A stretch of DNA of 64,000 nt. Origin: a virus. Of the stretch, positions 52,497 to 60,076 are shown piece by piece (positions within the stretch are counted from its first letter, which is position 1; every line of letters begins with the position of its first letter). The notes under the pieces were generated by a model. It did not search any database, was not told where the DNA came from, and saw nothing but the letters and a program-made list of their open reading frames with translations. The stretch is taken from positions 1 to 64,000 of IMG/VR virus record IMGVR_UViG_3300042392_000853; one strand, written 5' to 3'. The position numbers and the translations under genes are program-made.

Positions 52497-54503
52497 TCAC
52501 GCACAAAATTGCACGACGCCATGCTCCAGCATCAGCGGGGCGTCCTCGCCCTTCTGCAAGCTGCGCACGGCGCGCATCACGCTCTGCCGCCGGATGTCGC
52601 GGGCGCCCTCCTCGGGTGCCGGCACCGTGCCCACCACGTAGTCCAGCAGCTTGTCCAGCGACATGCTGGTGACGCTGGGCTCCAAGAGGCCGATGGCGTC
52701 CATCACCACCTGCTCCCACGCCCCGAACCGCCGCTTGGCCGTCGGCTTCTGCGCCACCGGCACCGTAGCGTCCCGCACCACAAGGCTGCTCATCTCCTCG
52801 CCGTCGCGGTCAAGGCCGACCACCACAGGCTCCAAGGTGAAGCCCCACGACAGGTCGTCGCGACCGTCCTTCTGCTTGCTGACCCGCAGGACGCGCACCT
52901 GCCCCTCGTCGGGCCGCATGACCTCGAACTCGACGTCCGCGGCGGCGCGGATCCCGCTCCAGCCCCGGGCGCCCCGCGCCGCGTCCTTGCCGCTGTGGTG
53001 GACCAGCAGCACCATGGCGCCGGTCGCATCGCGGATGGCGCGGGCGTGACGCAGGGCCAGGCCCATATCCTCGCCGCTGTTCTCGTTCGCGCCGGGCGTG
53101 ACCTGCGCGAAGGTGTCGACCACCACCAAGTCGGTCGGACCCGCCGCGGCCATGGCCTCGACCACAGCGGTGATGTCCTCCTCGATCAAGAAGTTCGGCA
53201 CGGCGTTCATAATGCCAAGCGGCACACCGTCGAGGCTCAGGCCCCGGTCGATGGCATACGCCTTGACGCGGCCCGCCACGCCCCCGCCGCCTTCAGCGGC
53301 GACGTAGAGCACGGCGCCCTGCTTGACAGGCCGCTCGCGCCAGTCGGCCCCGCGCGCCACGGCCAGGGCCATGTCCAGCACGGCGAAGGACTTGCCGCTG
53401 CCGCTGGCGCCGTAGAGCACGCCGAGGTCGGCCCGGGGCAGGACGCCCTTGATGATCCACTCCGGCGGCTCGCGCATCATGTAGTCGCTGGCGGCGACGA
53501 ACGGAAAGCGGCCCGGGTAGCCCGGCGGCGTGGCGTAAGAGGCGGACGGCTCGGCGACCTGCACCTTCTCCGCCAGCTTCTCCAGCCGCTCGGACGGGTT
53601 CTGCGCCTCGCGCGCCTCGCGGGCCATCTTGATGACCGACGCCATGGTGACCTGACGGCCCGTGGCCTGCCGGCGGGTGAACGAGTCCCATTGCGCCTGT
53701 AGCTGGTCGCTGCCGGGGTATTGCTCGCCGTCACTGGACCACTCGTCCCACAGGTCAAACCCGTCGCCCTCGGTCTCGTGGTGCAGGGCCATGCCGACGC
53801 GGATCCAGTCGTCGCGGCCCATGCTGGCGTCGAGGTCGGCCAGCAGCGCCCTGATCTCGTCCTCGCTCAGGCCAAGGGTCGGCTCGTGGCCGGCCATGAA
53901 GTCGTCGGGGTCGCTCGGGCCGGGGCCTTGCGGGCCGAACCGCGCATCACAGAAGGCCCGCAGCTTGGCGCTGACGGGCGCCACCACGTCGCCGGTGTCG
54001 AACAGGTCCACGGTATAGAGCGGGTTGCCTGTGACGGTGACGAAGCCGGAAGCGGTGAAGGTCTCGACGCCATAGCGGTCGGCGATGGCGCGGCTCTTGC
54101 GGTCGCCCAGCGCCCCCTTGACGAAGGCCCGCACGCCCTTGCCGCTCGGGCTGTATTCCGCGTAGGTGTCGCAGACCAGCGCCTCCAGTTCGGCGGGCAG
54201 ATGGCCGTGGGTGTCGACGCAGGCGTCGAAGTCCAGCGCCGTGACGCCCCAGTCGGCGAGCATGGCCAGACCCACGCCGTCCATGCCGCGGGCCTTGGCG
54301 CGCTCCAGGGCGCGCTCCAGAGGCACGAGGGAGGCGCGGTCGCGGGCGTCACCCTGCCGGCCATAGCGCCTGCCGCCATTGGCGTAGTAAGGCACCTTGA
54401 TGGCCTTGCCGGAGCCCTCGATGCGCTCATACCGCCAGCACAGCCAGCCGGGCAGGTCGCGCAGCAGCGAGGGGACAGCGAGGCCCGGAGTCGGGCCAGC
54501 CAT
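52497..54503 (-). CDS. Bifunctional primase-helicase (PrimPol plus AAA_25)
   Basis: 668 aa from ATG 54503 (a GTG at 54506 is possible). N-terminal PrimPol-type primase: CWRYERIEGSGKAIKVPYY, catalytic LDFD (Asp 91 and 93) and SPSGKGVRAFVKG (118-130). A PriCT-like domain (DDWIRVGMALHHETEGDGFDLWDEWS, about 231-256) follows. C-terminal RecA-like helicase: LYGASGSGKSFA (365-374), VVVDTFAQV and VLLVHHSGKD. It should prime and unwind DNA during phage replication with the polymerase downstream. Confidence 0.85.
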   Translation of the reverse strand: MAGPTPGLAVPSLLRDLPGWLCWRYERIEGSGKAIKVPYYANGGRRYGRQGDARDRASLVPLERALERAKARGMDGVGLAMLADWGVTALDFDACVDTHGHLPAELEALVCDTYAEYSPSGKGVRAFVKGALGDRKSRAIADRYGVETFTASGFVTVTGNPLYTVDLFDTGDVVAPVSAKLRAFCDARFGPQGPGPSDPDDFMAGHEPTLGLSEDEIRALLADLDASMGRDDWIRVGMALHHETEGDGFDLWDEWSSDGEQYPGSDQLQAQWDSFTRRQATGRQVTMASVIKMAREAREAQNPSERLEKLAEKVQVAEPSASYATPPGYPGRFPFVAASDYMMREPPEWIIKGVLPRADLGVLYGASGSGKSFAVLDMALAVARGADWRERPVKQGAVLYVAAEGGGGVAGRVKAYAIDRGLSLDGVPLGIMNAVPNFLIEEDITAVVEAMAAAGPTDLVVVDTFAQVTPGANENSGEDMGLALRHARAIRDATGAMVLLVHHSGKDAARGARGWSGIRAAADVEFEVMRPDEGQVRVLRVSKQKDGRDDLSWGFTLEPVVVGLDRDGEEMSSLVVRDATVPVAQKPTAKRRFGAWEQVVMDAIGLLEPSVTSMSLDKLLDYVVGTVPAPEEGARDIRRQSVMRAVRSLQKGEDAPLMLEHGVVQFCA

Positions 54504-54715
54504 CACTCACCCGTCAGCGCATGGACCATCTTGCGGACGGCGGGGGACACGAGGGCGATGCCCGGCACGCCGGAGATTTCCGCGATCTGCATGGCGCGCT
54601 TCGGCGGGGCATAGCCCTGCGAAGCCCACAGGCAGACGGCTTGGTGGGTCACGGCGAGGCGGCGGGCCAGAGCGGCCTTGCCGCCCACGGCCTCAATAGC
54701 GGTGTCGATGTTCAT
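54503..54715 (-). CDS. Cro/YdaS-like repressor, 70 aa
   Basis: ATG 54715 with AAGGAG upstream. TAIEAVGGKAALARRLAVTHQAVCLWASQGYAPPKRAMQI is a helix-turn-helix of the Cro/YdaS type; the C-terminal half (GIALVSPAVRKMVHALTGE) is short. It is transcribed from the promoter at 54737. Likely autoregulatory. Its stop overlaps the primase-helicase start, coupling them. Confidence 0.75.
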   Translation of the reverse strand: MNIDTAIEAVGGKAALARRLAVTHQAVCLWASQGYAPPKRAMQIAEISGVPGIALVSPAVRKMVHALTGE

Positions 54716-54736
54716 CGTAGTCTCCTTGAGCGGCGA

Positions 54737-54765
54737 AGGTAAACGCTTGCGTTGCGGGGCGTCAA
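54737..54765 (-). promoter_or_regulatory. Early promoter, TTGACG type
   Basis: TTGACG (54760-54765), 17-base spacer starting CCCCGC, TTACCT (54737-54742). The stop codon of the methyltransferase upstream (54762-54764) lies within the -35 box. It drives the Cro-like gene and primase-helicase. The same design recurs at 61161 and 63114. Confidence 0.6.
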
Positions 54766-55748
54766 GCACTCCTTACGCGCTCCGCCGCCATCGCTGCGTA
54801 TTCAGGGTTGAGTTCACAGAGGATGCTGTTGCGGTTGTTGCGGGCAGCGACAAGGCCAGTGGTCCCGGCCCCGCCGAACGGGTCCAGCACCGTCCCGCCT
54901 TCAGGGCACCCGGCGAGGACGCAGGGCTCGATCAGGTCGGGCGGGAACGTGGCGAAGTGGGCGCCCTTGAAAGGTTTGGTGGTCACGGTCCAGACGCTGC
55001 GACGGTTCCGCATCCCGTCGTAGACCTTGTATTCAGGGGGGCGAGAGTTGACCCCGGGTTGCGCCGCTCTCGTTGCGCTGCCCTTCGCGGCCTTGGTTCC
55101 CGCCGGATAGATGGCGGGCTCCTTCATCGCCTCGCTGTCGAAGTAGTAGCGAGGCCCCTTGGACAGCAGGAAGATATACTCATGCGCCTTGGTGCAGCGG
55201 TCCTTCACGCTCTCCGGCATGGGGTTGGGCTTGTGCCAGATGATGTCCTGCCGCAGCGTCCAGCCGTCCGCCTGTAGGGCGAAGGCGACACGCCACGGGA
55301 TACCGATGAGGTCCTTGTGCTTCAACCCAATGGCGGAGGCGTTTCGATGGGCAGGCCCTGAGCCAGCCGCTCTTCTTGTTCCGCCATCCACTCTTGTAGC
55401 GTCAGCGTCGCCTCGCCCGCGATGTCCGCGTCCGTCGACAGATTGCCCTGACTGTCCACCAGCAAGGGTTTCGGCGGGCATGGCGGTTCCAGATCGTTGT
55501 GCTGCATAGCTATCTCCAAGGTTCAACCAAAGCGTCCCGTCATCCCGCAGGACGCGGCGCACCTCGCGGAACACCTCGACCAGCTTGGCGACGAACTCGT
55601 CGGGGGTTTGCTCAAGCCCGATCTGCCCGGCGTGGCCGTAATCGCGCAGCCCGAAATACGGGGGCGAGGTCACGCAGGTGTTGACGGACTGGTCGGCCAT
55701 CGCCCGCAAAGACGCGAGGCAATCGCCGACAACGATCTTGCAGGTCAT
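54762..55748 (-). CDS. DNA methyltransferase (SPPY type)
   Basis: 328 aa from ATG 55748 (ATGA overlap). TSPPYFGLRDYG (27-38) is the catalytic motif of beta-class amino-methyltransferases; DIIWHKPNPMPESVKDRCTKAHEY and LDPFGGAGTTGLVAARNNR complete the core. The segment AMPAETLAGGQSGQS...ASAIG between them is low-complexity and overlaps an alternative frame at 55322-55507. Could modify N4-cytosine or N6-adenine; specificity unknown. Confidence 0.85.
   Translation of the reverse strand: MTCKIVVGDCLASLRAMADQSVNTCVTSPPYFGLRDYGHAGQIGLEQTPDEFVAKLVEVFREVRRVLRDDGTLWLNLGDSYAAQRSGTAMPAETLAGGQSGQSVDGRGHRGRGDADATRVDGGTRRAAGSGPAHRNASAIGLKHKDLIGIPWRVAFALQADGWTLRQDIIWHKPNPMPESVKDRCTKAHEYIFLLSKGPRYYFDSEAMKEPAIYPAGTKAAKGSATRAAQPGVNSRPPEYKVYDGMRNRRSVWTVTTKPFKGAHFATFPPDLIEPCVLAGCPEGGTVLDPFGGAGTTGLVAARNNRNSILCELNPEYAAMAAERVRSA
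55322..55507 (-). other. Nested alternative frame inside the methyltransferase
   Basis: ATG 55507 with GGAG nine bases upstream opens a 61-codon frame that reads more like a natural protein than the methyltransferase does over the same DNA: MQHNDLEPPCPPKPLLVDSQ, then TLTLQEWMAEQEERLAQGLP. It lies exactly in the variable, low-complexity part of the methyltransferase. It could be a small gene inserted in this region. Confidence 0.35.
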
Positions 55749-56065
55749 TTGCACGGCCACTTCCCGGTGACGGCCAGGTCCACGGCGAGGAACGCATCAT
55801 CGCCGCCCCGCTTGGGGTTGGCGCGGGCGTAGGCCACGAACGTGCGCCGGAGTTCATCGGCGGTCGGGTTGGTGGCGGGGCAGTAGTGCGTCCACACGCC
55901 GTTGAGCGCGCGGCGCCAGGTGTTGCCGCGGACGGCGGCGCGCACATAGCCGAGACAGTATGACCGCTCGGCGGGCATGGGCGACTCGCAGATCGGCAGA
56001 AGCCAACCGGCGGTGTCGGGTTGTGGCGCCGCGCTGATGGCGGCGGCGAGGGCGAGGGCGATCAT
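55745..56065 (-). CDS. Rap1a/Tai-like exported protein
   Basis: 106 aa with a short signal peptide (MIALALAAAISAAPQ) and four Cys (in PICES, YCLGY, HYCPA and WPCK). The layout C...CLGYVRAAV...YCPATNPTADELRRTFVAYARANP...AVDLAVTGKWPC matches the Rap1a/Tai family of periplasmic immunity proteins that neutralise type VI effectors. In a phage it might block a periplasmic amidase or lysis-like enzyme. Its stop overlaps the methyltransferase ATG. Confidence 0.6.
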   Translation of the reverse strand: MIALALAAAISAAPQPDTAGWLLPICESPMPAERSYCLGYVRAAVRGNTWRRALNGVWTHYCPATNPTADELRRTFVAYARANPKRGGDDAFLAVDLAVTGKWPCK

Positions 56066-56068
56066 GGG

Positions 56069-56290
56069 TTAGGCTCCAGTTGAGTAGGCGACGCCAACGA
56101 CGAGGACGATGGGCAGGCAGGTGAAGATCAGAAAAATACTTCCCGCCATGAGGGCGTTTTCCCAGTCGCGAGTCTGGCAGGCGTAGATAAACTTGCCCCC
56201 GAAACCCAGAAGCAGGTGGGCCAACACACCGACAAAGCCCAGCGCCACGCCCCCGAGGGCGATGACAAGTAGGATGTCAGACAGGGTCAT
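56069..56290 (-). CDS. Small two-span membrane protein, 73 aa
   Basis: Two hydrophobic segments (about 5-30 and 48-70) around a GGKFIYACQTRDWENA loop. Starts in ATGA overlap with the next upstream gene. Possible superinfection-exclusion or inner-membrane factor; nothing more can be said. Confidence 0.6.
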   Translation of the reverse strand: MTLSDILLVIALGGVALGFVGVLAHLLLGFGGKFIYACQTRDWENALMAGSIFLIFTCLPIVLVVGVAYSTGA

Positions 56291-56643
56291 CGTGCAGCCT
56301 CCTTCCCAGCTTTGTATGCGGCGAGAGCGGTGCTCGCCTGTCTGCTGACACCGTTGGGGCCGTGCTGTCGGATGTCGTCCAGCGTCTCCAGCAGCACATT
56401 CGCCTGCTCTCGGGCCATGCGGGCTCCGGCGAGGTAGGCGTCGACAGGTTCCCGAAGTTCACCAGCTGTGGCGCCAGCCCGCCACTTCCTGAACGCCTGC
56501 ACGTCAGGATCGACGGGCTTTGGTGGGGTCCAGTTTTCACGAACCACCTCGATGATGTAGTGCTCGACGGGCGGCGCACCCCATCCGCGCTCACGGGCGC
56601 GACGCTTCGCCTCGGCCACGATCTGGTTGTTAGTCGGTGTCAT
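56287..56643 (-). CDS. Hypothetical protein, paralogue of the 2665 gene
   Basis: 118 aa sharing ordered motifs with the plus-strand protein at 2665: PPKPVDPDVQAFR, DAYLAGARMAREQANVLLE, HGPNGV and AYKAGKEA. The remainder differs. Helical and charged; unknown function. Overlaps its neighbours on both sides. Confidence 0.65.
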   Translation of the reverse strand: MTPTNNQIVAEAKRRARERGWGAPPVEHYIIEVVRENWTPPKPVDPDVQAFRKWRAGATAGELREPVDAYLAGARMAREQANVLLETLDDIRQHGPNGVSRQASTALAAYKAGKEAAR

Positions 56644-56972
56644 CGTGCCGCCTCCTTGCGGTCGTGTTGCTGCTTGCTCTGGATCCGCCCAGCGTCGTCG
56701 GCGCCGGCCCAGCAGTGGTCATAATAGGGTGTGAACGGCTTGCACTCCTGTGCCTCGGCTTCCCAGCACGGGCCGCACCAGGCGTCCTCGTGGGCGTCGG
56801 TCGCCACAAGGTCGCCGTCCTCCCACCAGTCGTCGCAGCGCGGGCAGCGCGTAGCGTCGAGCACCTTGAGTTGGGTGTCGAAGGCGTCGGGGTTCTCGCC
56901 GGCGTCCTCGCGCCAGTCGGGGCCGAACGCCTCGACAAGCGGGATGTGGATATTGTCGGGTGTCAGCCTCAC
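56640..56972 (-). CDS. Zinc-ribbon-like hypothetical protein, 110 aa
   Basis: GTG start at 56972 on the recurrent cassette. An acidic N-terminus precedes a four-Cys zinc site (RCPRCDDWWEDGDLVATDAH, WCGPCWEAE) and a C-terminal YYDHCWAGADDAGRIQSK. Could bind nucleic acid or host RNA polymerase. No family assigned. Confidence 0.6.
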   Translation of the reverse strand: MRLTPDNIHIPLVEAFGPDWREDAGENPDAFDTQLKVLDATRCPRCDDWWEDGDLVATDAHEDAWCGPCWEAEAQECKPFTPYYDHCWAGADDAGRIQSKQQHDRKEAAR

Positions 56973-57169
56973 TGGTCAGCCTCCTTGAGCAGCTTGCGGG
57001 CGCGCACATAGGCCGCGCGGACTTCAACCGGCTTGTGAAGGTCATCTGCGTAGTCGTGCCAACCAAGGCAGTCTCGCAAAGCCTCCTCCAGCGCCTTGAT
57101 CCTGCGGCGTTGATCCTCAATAACGGCATTCCGTCGATCCAGCGCCCGGTCGAAAACATCTTCACTCAC
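56969..57169 (-). CDS. Small helical protein with RIKALEE segment, 66 aa
   Basis: GTG 57169 on the recurrent cassette; ends KLLKEADQ in the next copy. Contains RRRIKALEEALRD, the same segment as in the paralogues at 4232 and 58242. The C-terminal half (ADDLHKPVEVRAAYVRAR) is unique. Unknown function. Confidence 0.6.
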   Translation of the reverse strand: MSEDVFDRALDRRNAVIEDQRRRIKALEEALRDCLGWHDYADDLHKPVEVRAAYVRARKLLKEADQ

Positions 57170-57471
57170 TGGTCAGCCTCCTTTGCGATGGTCTCGGGGT
57201 CGAGGTCGCCAATTATCTCGGTCGGGACTTCGGGCCATTCGCGGTCGATAGCCGTCGCAGCAGCCTCCAGCCCTAGCCGGATGCCTTCTAGCCGGGCGGC
57301 GTCGATCAGGTGCTGGTTGAGGATGCGGTAGAAGCCTTTTGTTGTCCAACGGACGTGTTGTGCCGGACACACGTCTGCGCCGTCCGGGTCTTCGTCATAG
57401 TCTAACCATTGCACCCACACGTCATCCGCGACCGGCTGGGGTCCGCCGTCGTGTTCAATCCAGTCAGTCAC
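57166..57471 (-). CDS. Protein with W-HDGG module, 101 aa
   Basis: GTG 57471. The first third (DWIEHDGGPQPVADDVWVQW) is the module shared with 1914 and 3105, and GFYRILNQH corresponds to the HYRIITP end of that module. The C-terminal part is helical and ends TIAKEADQ from the recurrent cassette. Function unknown. Confidence 0.6.
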   Translation of the reverse strand: MTDWIEHDGGPQPVADDVWVQWLDYDEDPDGADVCPAQHVRWTTKGFYRILNQHLIDAARLEGIRLGLEAAATAIDREWPEVPTEIIGDLDPETIAKEADQ

Positions 57472-57811
57472 AGGCCTGCCTCCTGACGAGTGCGTCGAAC
57501 TCGTCGTTGATCTGGGCCAAGCGCTGGCGGGCCAGCGGGACGACCGCCTCGGGCTCCAGCTCAAGAAGTCGGGCGGCCTGGGCGAGGCTGATCAGCTTCT
57601 CTTCGACGTGTTCCTCGTTGCCCTCCCTGTCGAGATCTATCAGGTCGAGCATCACGGAGAACCGTGACCCAGGGTCGGTCCAACCCGGCCCGTCTTCGGT
57701 AGCGGCCTCAAAGACGGCGGGCGCGAACCGGGCGTCGAAGGTCGAGAAACCCTCGAGGCCGCCCGGGCAGTTGTCGCTGATCGCCACGGTCACTTGTGCG
57801 TAGGAGGTCAT
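57464..57811 (-). CDS. Hypothetical protein, 115 aa
   Basis: ATG 57811. A folded-looking alpha/beta protein (SYAQVTVAISDNCPGGLEGFSTFDARF, then a Glu-rich helical tail with LISLAQAARLLELEPEAVVPLARQRLAQI). Overlaps the next gene start by 8 bases. Not recognised. Confidence 0.55.
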   Translation of the reverse strand: MTSYAQVTVAISDNCPGGLEGFSTFDARFAPAVFEAATEDGPGWTDPGSRFSVMLDLIDLDREGNEEHVEEKLISLAQAARLLELEPEAVVPLARQRLAQINDEFDALVRRQACD

Positions 57812-58245
57812 CGGTCCGCCGCCTCGCCCCGAACCTTAGCGATCGCGGCCTGGGCCTGCTTTACGGCCAGACGGCCCGTGGCAATCCAGTCGTCAGTGTC
57901 CAGCAGCGTCGCCAGGGTCTGGCAGGCTTCCAGCAAGTCCGGCGCGGCGGCGATTAGGCGGGCGTCTGGATGGTCGATGTCTGAGATGTGGAGCCTATAG
58001 ACCGTCGTGTTCTGCTTCGCCTCCGAAACACCAGTCACGGACGCCTCGCCGACCTCGAACTTCAAAAGGTCTTTGGCATCTTCGAGCGAGTTTTGACCCC
58101 GGAAAGTGGGTTGAGCGTTTGCCGTGCCCCAGCGCTTGAACCCCATCACTATTCGGCGGCCGCCGTGACGGGTCGAGAGGTAGACATCCTGCGCGTAGGC
58201 ATTTCCGCGCCAGACCCAAGGTCCCGGCGTGTGTTGATCGCTCAC
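57808..58245 (-). CDS. HTPGPW-family phage protein, 145 aa
   Basis: GTG 58245 on the recurrent cassette. Starts MSDQHTPGPWVW and ends DARLIAAAPDLLEACQTLATLL plus a helical tail, the two hallmarks of a widespread phage family of unknown function. Two relatives lie at 61384 and 63139 in the same window. Confidence 0.65.
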   Translation of the reverse strand: MSDQHTPGPWVWRGNAYAQDVYLSTRHGGRRIVMGFKRWGTANAQPTFRGQNSLEDAKDLLKFEVGEASVTGVSEAKQNTTVYRLHISDIDHPDARLIAAAPDLLEACQTLATLLDTDDWIATGRLAVKQAQAAIAKVRGEAADR

Positions 58246-58718
58246 TGGTCAGCCTCCTTGAGCAGAGCCTCGGCTTCGGCTTCCGTGGCGCATTTCGTGA
58301 TAGTCCAATCGGTATCGACCCCAAGGGCTTCTTGCTCCTCATCGGTGAGGAGATGCACGACGGCCCAAATGGTCGGGCAGCGCCGCCACGTCTCCACCTC
58401 GACAATGTGCCGACCGTGCGGAGCATCGTAGATGGCAGGCTCTATGGAGCTTTCAATGTCAGGGCAGATTTCGCCGCTTTCTCCATCGGTTGAAGCCCAA
58501 AAGTGGGTGGGCCTGTTCGCCTTCGCCAGCGCCTCCTCCAGCGCCTTAATCCGCTCAGCGGATGCGGCCTGACCGGCGCGGTAGCCCTCAACCTCCTCAC
58601 CGAGTAGGCCGTCCAGCTTTCCGCTCCGATAGCTGGGGCCAGCCTCGCCGCCGCCTTCGTCCTGCCACCTCGCGGCGCGCTCCCTCGCCCAGATCAGGGC
58701 CTCGTCGGGTTCAGTCAT
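58242..58718 (-). CDS. Mosaic accessory protein, near-copy of the 4232 gene
   Basis: 158 aa from ATG 58718. Residues 1-67 and the last 16 are nearly identical to the plus-strand gene at 4232, at DNA level as well, but the middle (HFWASTDGESGEICPDIESS onward) is different. It ends in the recurrent cassette. Unknown function; the sharp identity boundaries suggest exchange of a central segment. Confidence 0.7.
   Translation of the reverse strand: MTEPDEALIWARERAARWQDEGGGEAGPSYRSGKLDGLLGEEVEGYRAGQAASAERIKALEEALAKANRPTHFWASTDGESGEICPDIESSIEPAIYDAPHGRHIVEVETWRRCPTIWAVVHLLTDEEQEALGVDTDWTITKCATEAEAEALLKEADQ
58518..58718 (-). repeat. Long inverted repeat, right copy
   Basis: Inverted copy of 4232-4432, about 200 bases with few, mostly silent differences. 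The shared 3' block is 58242-58292. The copies lie 54 kb apart in opposite orientation, so recombination between them would invert the region between. Confidence 0.8.
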
Positions 58719-58980
58719 GGTCAGCCTCCTCGGCATTGGTTTTGACACTTTCGCCCCCGGCCATGCCCTCAACACCGCTCGGGCGAAAGGAGCGCGCTTC
58801 GTCCAGCGTCATTTCCGCCAGCACATAACCGACCCTCATATCCTGGACGATGTTGGCCACGCGGTCGGTGTCGTCCAGTTCCCCGGCTAGGATGGGTCGG
58901 GTGAGAAGGTTGGCCTGCGACGGCGAAAGGCGCTGGATGGCGCGTTCGCGGGCGAGGCGTTGGATGGTGTCGTGGGTCAT
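58711..58980 (-). CDS. Helical protein, paralogue of the 49110 gene
   Basis: 89 aa. Shares RERA..RLSPSQANLLTRPILAGELDDTD.V and DM..GY with the 63-aa protein at 49110, but has an additional 30-residue tail (EARSFRPSGVEGMAGGE onward). It overlaps the mosaic gene by 8 bases and reaches a variant of the recurrent cassette. Unknown function. Confidence 0.6.
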   Translation of the reverse strand: MTHDTIQRLARERAIQRLSPSQANLLTRPILAGELDDTDRVANIVQDMRVGYVLAEMTLDEARSFRPSGVEGMAGGESVKTNAEEADHD

Positions 58981-59174
58981 GCGACCCTCCGCGCCTTAAC
59001 AATCTCCGCCTTCATAGCGTTGATCTGGCCCGCCATCCTGTCAGCCGCACGTTCGGCGGCTTCAAGCGCGGCGGGCGTGGTCCATGTATTACAGGCCCGG
59101 CGGATTACAGCGGCTTCAGGGGCTATCGTGGTGGATAGCGCGCGGGCGGCGGTGGGGATGGTGATGTAGGTCAT
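58977..59174 (-). CDS. Small hypothetical protein, 65 aa
   Basis: ATG 59174 overlaps the stop of the upstream micro-gene. TTIAPEAAVIRRACNTW followed by a basic helix (RAADRMAGQINAMKAEIVKARR). No family recognised; coupled by ATGA on both sides. Confidence 0.55.
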   Translation of the reverse strand: MTYITIPTAARALSTTIAPEAAVIRRACNTWTTPAALEAAERAADRMAGQINAMKAEIVKARRVA

Positions 59175-59251
59175 TTGCGGTTTCCCAGTGTGATGGCGAG
59201 CATGAGGATGGTGGCGAGGATCCAGAAGGCGGCGCGGACGGCGGTGATCAT
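59171..59251 (-). CDS. Micro membrane peptide, 26 aa
   Basis: ATG 59251 in overlap with the upstream stop, ending in overlap with the next ATG at 59174 (ATGA both times). MITAVRAAFWILATILMLA is a single membrane segment with a short TLGNRK tail. The two-sided coupling is the main evidence that it is translated. Confidence 0.45.
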   Translation of the reverse strand: MITAVRAAFWILATILMLAITLGNRK

Positions 59252-59469
59252 CGGGCCGCCCCCTTCATATCCTCAAGGGCGTGCGATATGAATCTCAACA
59301 GGTCTGCGTTGGCCATCTCGTGGAGGTCGTCTAGCGATTTGGCGTAGGCCAGATGGGCTGGATTCTTGGTCGCCTCCCCTACAAGCGGGAGGTGGAACCG
59401 CAACAGCCGCGCCATTACGAAGTCTTCCAGGGTGACAGGCGGGTAGCCCAAGGCGTCTTCGAGTGTCAT
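59248..59469 (-). CDS. Hypothetical protein, 73 aa
   Basis: Helical protein (MTLEDALGYPPVTLEDFVMA, then EMANADLLRFISHALEDM). ATGA overlaps on both sides. Not recognised. Confidence 0.55.
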   Translation of the reverse strand: MTLEDALGYPPVTLEDFVMARLLRFHLPLVGEATKNPAHLAYAKSLDDLHEMANADLLRFISHALEDMKGAAR

Positions 59470-59666
59470 TGCGCACCTCGCATGTTCCTGTGAGCCTCCA
59501 GCGTCCGACGCGCGAACGATGCAAGCACGTTGTCAGGCAGGCTATCGGCCAAGGTGTAGAGGCTGGCGGACATGCCGCGCCCGATATCGCCGAAGGTCTC
59601 AGCCTCGTCGATAGCGTTGATGAGGTCGATACGGGATGGGATGCGCGGGGGTGGGTGAAGCATCAT
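59466..59666 (-). CDS. Hypothetical protein, 66 aa
   Basis: MMLHPPPRIPSRIDLINAID followed by a helical SASLYTLADSLPDNVLASFARR segment. Coupled by overlap to the pentapeptide gene upstream and to the 59248 gene downstream. Unknown function. Confidence 0.55.
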   Translation of the reverse strand: MMLHPPPRIPSRIDLINAIDEAETFGDIGRGMSASLYTLADSLPDNVLASFARRTLEAHRNMRGAQ

Positions 59667-60076
59667 GCGTCCGCCCTCCGCTGGAAGAAGTCCAGAATAT
59701 CCAGCGTCTCGCGGGCATTAACTGTGCCGGGGTATTCGGCGGCGACGTGGGTGCGATATTCAGGGATCGTGAACCAGCGACAACCGGCCATGACCTTGTG
59801 AGAGCCGTCCTTCAGGCGGAACAGGCGGAAGGTGTAGCCGTCCATACGCTCGGCGGCGGCAATACATTTGTCGAGGGTGTCGCCTCGGAATATGGCACCG
59901 TCGAGTGTGGCCCGCCGCAGTTCGGCACGGCTCAGGCTGGAGCCGAAGACCGCCCCGCGCAAATAGGAGTATCGCAGGTCGGCACCCTCCCAGTTAATTG
60001 CGGTCAGGTTGGCCCCGAGCAGGGTTCCGCCGTTCGCCCATGCGGCGGCTGTTAGATAAGCCATGTGCTTGTTCAT
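59663..60076 (-). CDS. Pentapeptide-repeat protein, 137 aa
   Basis: ATG 60076 with GGAGG upstream. Residues about 18-58 carry A(D/N)LXX-type repeats (GANLTAINWEGADLRYSYLRGAVFG), which would form a right-handed quadrilateral helix like DNA-mimic gyrase inhibitors, but only a few turns. The C-terminal half (RLFRLKDGSHKVMAGCRWFTIPEY) is a separate, unrelated domain. Possible early host-takeover protein; function unproven. Confidence 0.65.
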   Translation of the reverse strand: MNKHMAYLTAAAWANGGTLLGANLTAINWEGADLRYSYLRGAVFGSSLSRAELRRATLDGAIFRGDTLDKCIAAAERMDGYTFRLFRLKDGSHKVMAGCRWFTIPEYRTHVAAEYPGTVNARETLDILDFFQRRADA

